Positions 1-6,150 of a stretch of DNA of 10,657 nucleotides are shown piece after piece (the first letter of the stretch is position 1; every line of letters begins with the position of its first letter). Made by a program: the position numbers and the translations under genes. Under the pieces are notes generated by a model that saw only the letters and a list, made by a program, of their open reading frames with translations, was not told the origin of the DNA and did no database searches. Origin of the DNA: Planctomycetaceae bacterium (GTDB lineage Bacteria; Planctomycetota; Planctomycetia; Pirellulales; Thermoguttaceae); the NCBI GenBank assembly GCA_031256755.1, contig JAIRPZ010000163.1, positions 1-10,657 of the forward strand. Direction: 5' to 3'.

Positions 1-1017
1 AACATTCAGGCAAAATCCCTGAAAGCCGCCGCTTTTGACGGTTATTCGGCAGCAGCGGTCATGCACAACCGGCACACGGCGTTGAATGCTGTCCGCGATC
101 ACCTGTTAATGGCGGTCAACTATGACGGCTATCAATACCGCGCCCAGGCACCGGCGTATAACGTACAGCCGATCAGTGCGCAAAACACGTCGATTCCGCC
201 GATCGGCAGTGCTGTCCGCGCCGCTTGGGGAAATTATATCGGACGCAGCACGAAGTACCGCTCGCCGGCAGGCGGGGACTGGGACATTATCAGCGACGGA
301 TTCCAAGCCGGGACGGAAATCTTCCGTGCCGCCGATTGTCAAATCGGGACGTTTTTCGGATACGAAGGACAAAAAGCGGAACGCACCGCCGCAACGGTTG
401 ACGGAGAGGATTTCTATTTCGGATTTTACGGATCGCATATTTCCTGCGACGGCACCGACCTGCGTGCGGTTGTCAACTTCGGCTTTCAGCAATTTGATAT
501 AAACCGGAGTTTTAATACGATCAACGGCGGCGTTGACCGTTATCAATCGTCCGTAAACGGTAATTCTCTCGAATTGAATTTTGAAGCGGGCAAATCCGGC
601 TGGTGGGGACCTTGGAAATTACGCCTTGCCGGTGCGGTGGATGTGTACGGAAACCGGCTGGCTTCCGCAGCGGATAATCACAATGTCCGGTTCGGCGGCT
701 CGGACTATTGGCAGACGTTCCTGCGTTTGGGGGCGGATTTCCGGTATGAATGGGATCGGTTCGTTTTTAACGGAAAATTGTATTATATGTACGATGTCTG
801 CGGCGATCAGATACATGCGGATTTGAGCGGAGGGAATTTGAGCGGAACACTTTCTGCACCGGTACCGGGACGGTCGGTTGTGCAGTTCAGTGCCGGCGGT
901 GCGTATCACCTTTGCGATACGCTGTCGCTGTTCGGCAGTTTTACGGGTGATTGTGCAACGGATCGGGGCGGTGCGTTCCAAAGCACCGGTCAGGCCGGTC
1001 TCGCTTGGAAATGGTAG
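1..1017 (+). CDS. Autotransporter-type outer-membrane beta-barrel protein, C-terminal part (5' end outside window)
   Basis: The frame is open from base 1, so this is the C-terminal part of a longer protein; the ATG at 61 is probably internal. About 338 codons are visible. The stretch after the internal LNAVRDHLL segment looks like the linker before a translocator barrel. The rest (about 270 residues) alternates short amphipathic strands rich in Gly, Tyr, Phe and Trp with polar turns, as in the autotransporter beta-domain family. It ends in GLAWKW, with a terminal aromatic residue as the BAM complex expects on outer-membrane barrels. By family knowledge the barrel anchors an N-terminal passenger at the cell surface; the passenger is not in the window, so its role cannot be stated. 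Isolated cysteines occur in the barrel, which is somewhat unusual. It could instead be a related porin-like barrel. A possible terminator hairpin follows at 1021-1070. Confidence 0.7.
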   Translation, partial: NIQAKSLKAAAFDGYSAAAVMHNRHTALNAVRDHLLMAVNYDGYQYRAQAPAYNVQPISAQNTSIPPIGSAVRAAWGNYIGRSTKYRSPAGGDWDIISDGFQAGTEIFRAADCQIGTFFGYEGQKAERTAATVDGEDFYFGFYGSHISCDGTDLRAVVNFGFQQFDINRSFNTINGGVDRYQSSVNGNSLELNFEAGKSGWWGPWKLRLAGAVDVYGNRLASAADNHNVRFGGSDYWQTFLRLGADFRYEWDRFVFNGKLYYMYDVCGDQIHADLSGGNLSGTLSAPVPGRSVVQFSAGGAYHLCDTLSLFGSFTGDCATDRGGAFQSTGQAGLAWKW

Positions 1018-1020
1018 TCC

Positions 1021-1070
1021 TGATTTTCACCGGTGAGTGAGGAACGGGAACCCCTCATCCGTGAAAATCA
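1021..1070 (+). terminator. Possible terminator hairpin after the autotransporter gene
   Basis: A perfect 10-bp inverted repeat, TGATTTTCAC at 1021-1030 and GTGAAAATCA at 1061-1070, starts three bases after the stop codon. The inner bases (GGTGAG and CCTCATCC) can pair imperfectly. There is no T-run after it, so intrinsic termination is uncertain; it could instead be an mRNA 3'-end stabiliser. Confidence 0.4.
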
Positions 1071-1182
1071 AAATTGATCATTGATAATGGATAATTGAAA
1101 ATCAGGAAAACGGAAGTAAAGCCGTACCGGAATAACTTTTTGTAACATTATTATCAATCATCAATTTTCAATTATCAATTTT
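1070..1182. repeat. Imperfect inverted repeat, MITE-like A/T-rich element
   Basis: Two 33-nt A/T-rich arms, 1070-1102 and 1150-1182, are inverted copies of each other with about five mismatches by eye. Both are built from repeated ATTGATAAT / AATTGAAAAT units. The 47-nt centre (1103-1149) has more normal base composition. The right arm ends 8 bases before the next gene's start codon. The layout resembles a small dispersed repeat or non-autonomous element, but no target-site duplication is evident and the window holds one copy only. It could also fold as a long hairpin acting on the downstream gene. Confidence 0.5.
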
Positions 1183-1190
1183 TTCTGTTA

Positions 1191-1565
1191 ATGAACCGGT
1201 TTGTGATTTTGCGGCATCAAACGCCGGCGGGTGAACATTGGGACGTACTGCTGGAAACGGAACCGGCATTGGCGGCGTGGTCGGTGCCGCCGCAAAACAC
1301 CGGCGGTCTGGCGTTTTCCTGTCCGGCAAAAAAACTGCCGGATCACCGGAAGTTCTACCTTGATTATGAAGGGGCGGTTTCCGGCGACCGGGGAACGGTT
1401 TCACGCATTGACAGCGGTACGTATGAGGAAGCGGCACCGCATCAATTCCGCTTAAACGGCGGGGTATTTTCGGGAGTTCTCTGTATTGAAATTGAAGAGG
1501 ATTCCGGTGTAAGCGATACCGGCGGGAAGGACAGCGGATTCCGAATGATCTTTTTGCCGGTTTAG
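1191..1565 (+). CDS. Stand-alone LigD-type DNA 3'-phosphoesterase domain protein
   Basis: This 124-residue protein matches the phosphoesterase (PE) domain found at the N-terminus of the multidomain ligase LigD. That domain trims 3'-phosphates and 3'-ribonucleotides from DNA ends before end-joining. The visible pattern is RFVILRH, then HWDVLLE, then DHRKFYLDYEG, with H9, H16, D18, H52 and Y56 falling on the known metal-binding and catalytic positions (H-H-D and H-x3-Y). The family's usual Arg in the D-F-R-L-E motif is Leu here (L20), so activity may differ. No ligase, primase or Ku gene is adjacent. No Shine-Dalgarno sequence precedes the ATG, and the right arm of an A/T-rich inverted repeat ends just upstream. 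The fold assignment is fairly secure; the cellular role is inferred. Confidence 0.72.
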   Translation: MNRFVILRHQTPAGEHWDVLLETEPALAAWSVPPQNTGGLAFSCPAKKLPDHRKFYLDYEGAVSGDRGTVSRIDSGTYEEAAPHQFRLNGGVFSGVLCIEIEEDSGVSDTGGKDSGFRMIFLPV

Positions 1566-1584
1566 TGCCGGAGGGAGGGAAGGG

Positions 1585-1620
1585 CTGCCATTTTGGCAGG
1601 TTTGCGGACGGCAGCAAACC
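1585..1620 (+). other. Two adjacent stem-loops between the phosphoesterase gene and groES
   Basis: CTGCCA (1585-1590) pairs with TGGCAG (1594-1599) around a 3-nt loop. Directly after, GGTTTGC (1599-1605) pairs perfectly with GCAAACC (1614-1620) around an 8-nt loop. They lie 20 bases beyond the stop codon and upstream of the proposed groES promoter. There is no T-run, so they are weak as intrinsic terminators. They may mark the 3' end of the upstream transcript or serve as a binding site. Confidence 0.4.
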
Positions 1621-1654
1621 GCAGAACACCTAAAATAAAGCAGATTGCATTTTC

Positions 1655-1682
1655 TTGCATTTGGTATAGGATTTGCTATTAT
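1655..1682 (+). promoter_or_regulatory. Predicted sigma70-type promoter for groES-groEL with extended -10
   Basis: TTGCAT (1655-1660) could be the -35 box. After a 16-nt spacer comes TATTAT (1677-1682), preceded by TG one base away (1674-1675), giving an extended -10. Transcription would start near 1689, about 37 bases before the groES ATG. An imperfect inverted repeat (GGTTT 1684-1688 with AAACC 1708-1712; GAAAA 1693-1697 with TTTTC 1703-1707) overlaps the start region. No CIRCE element (TTAGCACTC-N9-GAGTGCTAA) is visible, so HrcA control of the usual kind is not supported. Confidence 0.5.
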
Positions 1683-1725
1683 TGGTTTTGTCGAAAATTT
1701 ATTTTTCAAACCCGAAATACAAAAA

Positions 1726-2055
1726 ATGTCAAAAGCAAAAGAATCGTGCAATTGTTCCTGCACAGGAACGAAACTTCAGCCGCTCGGCGACCGCGTGGTC
1801 GTCCGGCGGGAATCGGCTGAAGAAAAAACAAAGGGCGGTCTCTATCTGCCCGATACCGCCAAAGATAAACCGGCTCGCGGCACCATTGTCAGCATCGGAG
1901 ACGGAAAAATCCTCGATAACGGAAAACGCTCCACGTTCTCCGTTAAAGAAGGAGACAAAGTGCTGTTCCTGTCCTACGCCGGCGAAGAATTCAAAATCGG
2001 CGATGACGAATTGCTCCTTATGCGGGAAAGCGATATTCTCGCCGTTATCAATTAA
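1726..2055 (+). CDS. groES: Co-chaperonin GroES (Hsp10) with Cys-rich N-terminal extension
   Basis: GroES forms the heptameric lid that caps GroEL and encloses folding substrate in the cytoplasm. The 109-residue product has the family core from residue 16: KLQPLGDRVVVRR, the mobile loop with GGLYLP (the hydrophobic tripeptide that docks on GroEL), GDKVLF, and the MRESDILAVI end. Typical GroES is about 95-97 residues; the excess is an N-terminal extension of about 15 residues containing C8-N-C10-S-C12. I chose the ATG at 1726. The same frame stays open upstream to a TTG at 1645, but that would translate through the predicted promoter and add a hydrophobic stretch unlike any GroES. No Shine-Dalgarno precedes this ATG. 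groEL follows after 145 bp, so the two are probably co-transcribed. Confidence 0.93.
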   Translation: MSKAKESCNCSCTGTKLQPLGDRVVVRRESAEEKTKGGLYLPDTAKDKPARGTIVSIGDGKILDNGKRSTFSVKEGDKVLFLSYAGEEFKIGDDELLLMRESDILAVIN

Positions 2056-2088
2056 AAACAGAGAATCGGCGAATCGTGAAGAAGAGCC

Positions 2089-2103
2089 GCCGGCAAAACC
2101 GGC
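2089..2103 (+). other. Short stem-loop in the groES-groEL spacer
   Basis: GCCGG (2089-2093) and CCGGC (2099-2103) form a 5-bp GC stem around CAAAA. It sits in the 145-bp spacer, which is unusually long for groES-groEL pairs and contains no ORF. A T-run is absent, so it is not a clear terminator. It may be an attenuating or RNA-processing hairpin. Low confidence. Confidence 0.25.
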
Positions 2104-2185
2104 ACAATACCAACGGCTGCCGCATCGGATTCTTCATTTTCCATTCCCGGTTTTTACTTTTCCCCGAACTTTTAACCCCTAACAC

Positions 2186-2192
2186 AGGAGAG
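2186..2192 (+). promoter_or_regulatory. Strong Shine-Dalgarno site of groEL
   Basis: AGGAGAG lies 8 bases before the groEL ATG and fixes the start at 2201. It is notable because most other genes in the window, including groES, have no recognisable Shine-Dalgarno sequence. Confidence 0.8.
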
Positions 2193-2200
2193 ACAATACG

Positions 2201-3823
2201 ATGGCAAAGATGATTGCGTTTGATCAGGAAGCCCGCGAAGCACTGCGGCGCGGCGTGACGAAATTGGCGAAAGCCGTTAAAGTGACACTCGGTCCCAAAG
2301 GACGGAATGTTATCATTCAGAAATCCTTCGGTTCGCCGCTCGTCACCAAAGACGGCGTGACCGTGGCGAAAGAAGTCGATCTCGAAGATACCTATGAAAA
2401 TATGGGTGCCAAAATGGTGCGTGAAGTCGCCTCGAAAACCAGCGACATCGCCGGAGACGGAACCACAACGGCAACCATTATGGCGGAAGCGATTTTCAAC
2501 GAAGGCATGAAAGCCGTCGTTGCCGGAGTCAATCCGCTCGGTCTGAAAAACGGAATGGACAAAGCCGTTTCCGACATCACGGCGAAACTGAAAAGCATGT
2601 CCGTCAGCGTTAAAAACAGTAAGACCGAAATTGCACAAGTCGGAACGATTGCCGCCAATAATGACAAAGAAATCGGCGGACTGCTCGCCGATGCAATGGA
2701 AAAAGTCGGTAAAGACGGCGTAATTACGGTCGACGAAGGCAAATCGCTCAAGACCGAAGTCGAATGGGTCGAAGGCATGCAGTTTGACAGAGGCTATCTG
2801 TCTCCCTATTTCGTTACTGACCCGCAGAAGATGGAATGTGTTCTCGAAAACGCCTACATTCTGCTTTCGGAAAAGAAACTCTCGAACATCAAAGAGGCGA
2901 TTCCGATTCTCGAAGCGGTGGTCAATACCGGTCGTCCGCTGCTGATCATTGCGGAAGATGTGGACGGCGAAGCTTTGGCAACGCTGGTCATCAACCGTCT
3001 CCGCGGCACGATGAAAATTGCGGCGATCAAGGCACCCGGCTACGGCGACCGGCGGAAAGCAATGCTGGAAGACATCGGTATTCTGACCGGCGGACAAGTC
3101 CTGTTTGAATCGCTGGGACGCAAACTGGAGTCGCTGACCCTGACCGATTTGGGAACAGCCAAGCGGGTGGTGATTGACAAGGACAACACGACGATTATCG
3201 AAGGCGGCGGCAAGAACGATGCGATCAAAGGACGGATTGAGCAGATTCGCCGTGAAATCAGCAATGTGACCAGCGATTATGATCGGGAAAAACTGGAAGA
3301 GCGTCTGGCGAAACTTTCCGGCGGCGTGGCGAAGATTATGGTCGGAGCGGCCACGGAAAGCGAAATGAAGGAAAAGAAAGCCCGTGTTGAAGATGCGCTG
3401 CATGCGACTCGTGCGGCGGTGGAAGAGGGGATTTTGCCGGGCGGCGGCGTAGCCCTTCTTCGTGCATCAACGGCGGCGAAACCGGAAGGGTTGTCCGCAG
3501 ACGAACAGACGGGCTACAACATTGTGGTACGTGCGTGCCGCGCACCGTTGACGCAGATCGCGCAAAATGCGGGCAAAGACGGCGGTATTGTTGCGGAAAA
3601 GGTTGCGGAAGGCAAGGGCAATTTCGGCTACAATGCTTTGACGGATGTGTATGAAGACGTGGTGAAGGCGGGGGTGATTGACCCGACGAAGGTTACGCGG
3701 ACGGCATTAACGAATGCGGCGAGTGTTGCTTCGCTGATGCTGACGAGTGATGCGCTGGTTGCGGACATTCCGAAGGAGGACAAAGCCGCTCCGGCAATGC
3801 CGCCGGGCGGAGATATGTACTAA
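2201..3823 (+). CDS. groEL: Chaperonin GroEL (Hsp60)
   Basis: GroEL is the 14-subunit ATP-driven folding chamber of the cytoplasm, working with GroES. All 540 residues are intact. ATP-site motifs are visible: KDGVTVAKE with D51, GDGTTT at 85-90 with D86, and the hydrolysis Asp D398 in VEDALHATRAAVEEG, followed by GILPGGG at 410-416. The apical domain keeps the hydrophobic substrate/GroES-binding residues Y199, Y203, F204, L259, V263 and I264. The C-terminus ends MPPGGDMY and lacks the repeated GGM tail of E. coli GroEL; such short tails occur in many lineages. Expression is probably from the groES promoter. Base use drifts from C- to G-ending codons and from AAA to AAG for Lys toward the 3' end. 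Confidence 0.98.
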   Translation: MAKMIAFDQEAREALRRGVTKLAKAVKVTLGPKGRNVIIQKSFGSPLVTKDGVTVAKEVDLEDTYENMGAKMVREVASKTSDIAGDGTTTATIMAEAIFNEGMKAVVAGVNPLGLKNGMDKAVSDITAKLKSMSVSVKNSKTEIAQVGTIAANNDKEIGGLLADAMEKVGKDGVITVDEGKSLKTEVEWVEGMQFDRGYLSPYFVTDPQKMECVLENAYILLSEKKLSNIKEAIPILEAVVNTGRPLLIIAEDVDGEALATLVINRLRGTMKIAAIKAPGYGDRRKAMLEDIGILTGGQVLFESLGRKLESLTLTDLGTAKRVVIDKDNTTIIEGGGKNDAIKGRIEQIRREISNVTSDYDREKLEERLAKLSGGVAKIMVGAATESEMKEKKARVEDALHATRAAVEEGILPGGGVALLRASTAAKPEGLSADEQTGYNIVVRACRAPLTQIAQNAGKDGGIVAEKVAEGKGNFGYNALTDVYEDVVKAGVIDPTKVTRTALTNAASVASLMLTSDALVADIPKEDKAAPAMPPGGDMY

Positions 3824-3830
3824 ACGGATA

Positions 3831-3870
3831 AAACGGATACAGAACCGGCTTCTGCCGCCGGTTTCCGTTT
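3831..3870 (+). terminator. First hairpin after groEL
   Basis: AACCGGC (3843-3849) pairs with GCCGGTT (3857-3863), extended outward by AAACGGA (3831-3837) with TCCGTTT (3864-3870) across a 5-nt bulge on the left side. It begins 8 bases after the groEL stop codon. It probably acts together with the stronger hairpin that follows at 3883-3908. Confidence 0.5.
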
Positions 3871-3882
3871 TCTGTTAAAAAG

Positions 3883-3908
3883 CGGCGGACTGTAATGACA
3901 GTCCGCCG
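3883..3908. terminator. Strong bidirectional intrinsic terminator after groEL
   Basis: A perfect 11-bp GC-rich stem (CGGCGGACTGT 3883-3893 with ACAGTCCGCCG 3898-3908) encloses an AATG loop. An A-run precedes it (3877-3881) and a T-rich tract follows (3909-3918). The symmetry suits termination in both directions. It ends the groES-groEL unit and insulates pyrD. The 149 bases from here to the pyrD start contain no clear promoter. Confidence 0.85.
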
Positions 3909-4057
3909 TTTCTGTTTCTGCGGCAGTCAATGCAGCGGTTGCAAGTCCGGGCGTTTTTTACTACACTTAAAAGAAGCGGAATTCTGTTTCTTTCACGGAA
4001 AACGGACAGAAACGAACCCGTCATTTCCTTTCCTTTTTGTGATTCTGCCGCTGTTTT

Positions 4058-4948
4058 ATGTCCTTTCTCCGTCAATTTCTGCCGCCGGTTTTTACCGCAT
4101 CGGGAACATTCGGTTACGCTCAAGAAATGGAGAACGTCATCGATCTTTCCCGGCTGGGAGCGGTGATTCCGAAAACCGTAACGCTTGCCCCTCGCCCCGG
4201 CAATCTCCCGCCGAGAACAGTCGAAACCGCTTCAGGAATGCTCAATTCCATCGGACTCGACAATGACGGCATTGACGAATTTTTGCAGCAAAAATTGCCG
4301 TACCTTGCCGGACTCCGCACGAAAATCATTGTCAGCATTGCGGTCAAAAACATCGGCGAGTGTGCTGTTTTCGGCGAAAAACTTCAATCCGCCGCCGGCA
4401 TTGATGCCGTTGAACTCAATGTTTCCTGCCCGAATGTCAGCGGCGGCGTGGATTTTGCGGCGGATCCGAAATTGTGCGAACAAGTTGTCCGGTCCATGCG
4501 GCAATCTCTGACGCTGCCGCTGATTGTCAAACTTTCGCCGAATGTCTGGAATATCGGTGAAATTGCGAAAGGTGCGGAATCAGGCGGAGCAGATGCCGTG
4601 TCAGCCATAAACACGTGTTTGGGTTTGGCAGTGGACTGGCGGAACCGCAAAGCACGGCTGGGCAACGGATTCGGCGGTTTGAGCGGACCCGCCGTGAAAC
4701 CGATTGCGCTGCGGTGTGTGCGGCAGATATTCTGTGCGGTGAAAATTCCGGTGATCGGCATCGGCGGGATCAGTACGATTGACGATGCGATGGAATTTTT
4801 TGTGACCGGTGCGTCGGCTATTCAGGTCGGCACTGCTAATTTTTACAATCCGGCGGCAACGATGCAGATCATTGACGCTTTACCGGCGGCACTTGCCGAA
4901 CTGGGGGTGAAATCGGTTGCCGAAATCATCGGCTCCCTCGCTTTGTGA
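4058..4948 (+). CDS. pyrD: Dihydroorotate dehydrogenase, class 1B catalytic subunit, short N-terminus
   Basis: The enzyme oxidises dihydroorotate to orotate in pyrimidine synthesis using FMN. Class 1B features are clear: ASGTFGY at 14-20, K39 in PKTVTLAPRPGN (FMN contact), NSIGLDN, the NVSCPNV motif with catalytic C124, VKLSPNV, the SAINTCLG segment, GLSGPAVKP and VIGIGGI near the phosphate site. The 296-residue product starts about 7-10 residues before the point where family members usually have a full first strand (…LKNPV); a stop at 4040 in this frame prevents an upstream start. An adjacent frame reads PFSVNFC just here, so a small frameshift cannot be excluded. Class 1B enzymes normally pair with the electron-transfer subunit PyrK, which is not in the window. 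No Shine-Dalgarno is seen. Confidence 0.93.
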   Translation: MSFLRQFLPPVFTASGTFGYAQEMENVIDLSRLGAVIPKTVTLAPRPGNLPPRTVETASGMLNSIGLDNDGIDEFLQQKLPYLAGLRTKIIVSIAVKNIGECAVFGEKLQSAAGIDAVELNVSCPNVSGGVDFAADPKLCEQVVRSMRQSLTLPLIVKLSPNVWNIGEIAKGAESGGADAVSAINTCLGLAVDWRNRKARLGNGFGGLSGPAVKPIALRCVRQIFCAVKIPVIGIGGISTIDDAMEFFVTGASAIQVGTANFYNPAATMQIIDALPAALAELGVKSVAEIIGSLAL

Positions 4949-4952
4949 GGGA
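4934..4952 (+). other. Hairpin spanning the pyrD stop codon
   Basis: TCCCTC (4934-4939) and GAGGGA (4947-4952) form a 6-bp stem around a 7-nt loop, and the TGA stop codon (4946-4948) enters its 3' arm. No T-run follows, so termination is doubtful. It may only slow 3' exonucleases. The 77 bases to the next gene contain no clear promoter. Confidence 0.35.
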
Positions 4953-5025
4953 CTATTGACAATCGTGCCGCCGTCACGGACAATGAACGGATTAAAATGT
5001 TTTGTTCCTTGTTTCTGTTTTTGTC

Positions 5026-6069
5026 ATGACCAAACACTTCGGAATTATCGGCTGCGGGATGATCGCCCATTTTCACGCCAAAGCCATCGAAGCCGCCGGC
5101 GCAACGCTGACCGCCTGCTTCGATACGCGGAGCGAAGCCGCTGAAAAACTCGCCTCCCAATATCCGGGCTGCAAACCGTACAACAACCTCGCACAATTTA
5201 CGGCTGATCCGAACATTGACATTGTTACCATCGGTACACCCAGCGGCGCACACCTCGATCCCGCCCTCGCTGCCGCCGAAGCCGGTAAGCACGTCATTGT
5301 GGAAAAGCCGCTCGAAATCACTCTGGAACGGTGCGACAAAATCATTGCCGCCTGCAAAAAAAACAATGTCAAACTGGCGACCGTCTTCCACAGCCGGTTT
5401 CACCGCTCTTCGCTGACGCTCAAAGCCGCCGTCGACAGCGGACGATTCGGCAAATTGACACTCGGCGATGCGATAGTGAAATGGTACCGGACGCAGGAAT
5501 ACTATGACAGCGGGGCATGGCGGGGAACGTGGGAACTTGACGGCGGCGGCGCGTTAATGAATCAGGCGATTCATACGATTGATTTGCTGATCTGGCTGAT
5601 GGGTGATGTTGCCGAAGTGTCTGCCCATACCGCTTTACTCGCTCACGAAAGAATCGCGGTCGAAGATACGGCAGTTGCCGTTTTGAAGTTTGTCAACGGG
5701 GCATTGGGAACGGTGGTCGGAACGACGGCATCGTATCCCGGCTATTTGAAGCGTGTCGAGATTAGCGGATCGAAAGGATCGGCGGTTTTGGAAGAAGAAG
5801 ACATTGTGAAATGGGATTTTGCTGACAAATTGCCGTCCGATGCGGAGGTTCTCGAAGCCATGACGAACCGGAAATCGGGCGGCGGCGGAGCGTCTGATCC
5901 GTCAGCGATCAACTTTGCCGGACATGCCAAACTGTTTGCAAACATGGCGGCGGCCATTGACGGCAAAGAAAAACTTGTCGTAGACGGTTTGGAAGGACGG
6001 CGGAGTGTCGAGGTCATTTCGGCTATCTACAAAGCCGCCCAAACCGGTCAGGTCGTCAAACTGCCGTAG
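5026..6069 (+). CDS. Gfo/Idh/MocA-family NAD(P)-dependent oxidoreductase
   Basis: This 347-residue protein has the two-domain layout of the family. The N-terminal Rossmann fold shows GIIGCGMIA (residues 6-14, nucleotide-binding glycines) and VEKPLEIT with the catalytic-site E93-K94-P95. The C-terminal domain carries GGGALMNQAIHTID (173-186), including the usual H183 and D186 active-site positions. Members oxidise or reduce sugars, inositols and amino-sugar acids, such as UDP-N-acetyl-2-amino-glucuronate; the substrate cannot be told from sequence alone. I chose ATG 5026 over the in-frame TTG at 5002, which would place extra residues before the first beta-strand. There is no Shine-Dalgarno and no partner gene for a sugar pathway nearby. 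It starts 77 bp after pyrD, and co-transcription is possible. Confidence 0.9.
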   Translation: MTKHFGIIGCGMIAHFHAKAIEAAGATLTACFDTRSEAAEKLASQYPGCKPYNNLAQFTADPNIDIVTIGTPSGAHLDPALAAAEAGKHVIVEKPLEITLERCDKIIAACKKNNVKLATVFHSRFHRSSLTLKAAVDSGRFGKLTLGDAIVKWYRTQEYYDSGAWRGTWELDGGGALMNQAIHTIDLLIWLMGDVAEVSAHTALLAHERIAVEDTAVAVLKFVNGALGTVVGTTASYPGYLKRVEISGSKGSAVLEEEDIVKWDFADKLPSDAEVLEAMTNRKSGGGGASDPSAINFAGHAKLFANMAAAIDGKEKLVVDGLEGRRSVEVISAIYKAAQTGQVVKLP

Positions 6070-6097
6070 GATAGGCCTGCCGGGCGGCGGCATGATC

Positions 6098-6106
6098 TGA
6101 TATAAT
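6098..6106 (+). promoter_or_regulatory. Extended -10 promoter for hemB
   Basis: TGATATAAT matches the TGn-TATAAT extended -10 consensus exactly. The -35 region (about 6078-6083, TGCCGG) is poor, as is common for extended -10 promoters. Transcription would start near 6113, about 38 bases before the hemB ATG. Confidence 0.6.
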
Positions 6107-6150
6107 AAGTTCTGCAACCGGTCTTCCTGCAACATTTTGATAAATCATTG

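Noticed and set aside
61..63. ATG at 61 as true start of the left-edge gene
   Set aside because: The frame is open from base 1 with protein-like sequence, no ribosome site precedes the ATG, and autotransporter barrels need an upstream signal peptide and passenger.
1645..1725. TTG-started N-terminal extension of groES with a hydrophobic segment
   Set aside because: The stretch overlaps the predicted promoter, starts with TTG without a ribosome site, and would add a membrane-like segment unknown in GroES.
1566..1725. CIRCE element upstream of groES
   Set aside because: Neither TTAGCACTC nor GAGTGCTAA, nor a close inverted pair with 9-base spacing, is seen.
2048..3403. 451-codon open frame antisense to groEL
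   Set aside because: It lies wholly over the highly conserved groEL gene, has a low-complexity Phe/His/Arg-rich composition, and resembles no protein family I know. Long antisense frames arise readily from this codon usage.
5002..5025. TTG start for the Gfo/Idh/MocA oxidoreductase
   Set aside because: The ATG at 5026 puts the first beta-strand and GxGxxA motif at the usual distance from the N-terminus.
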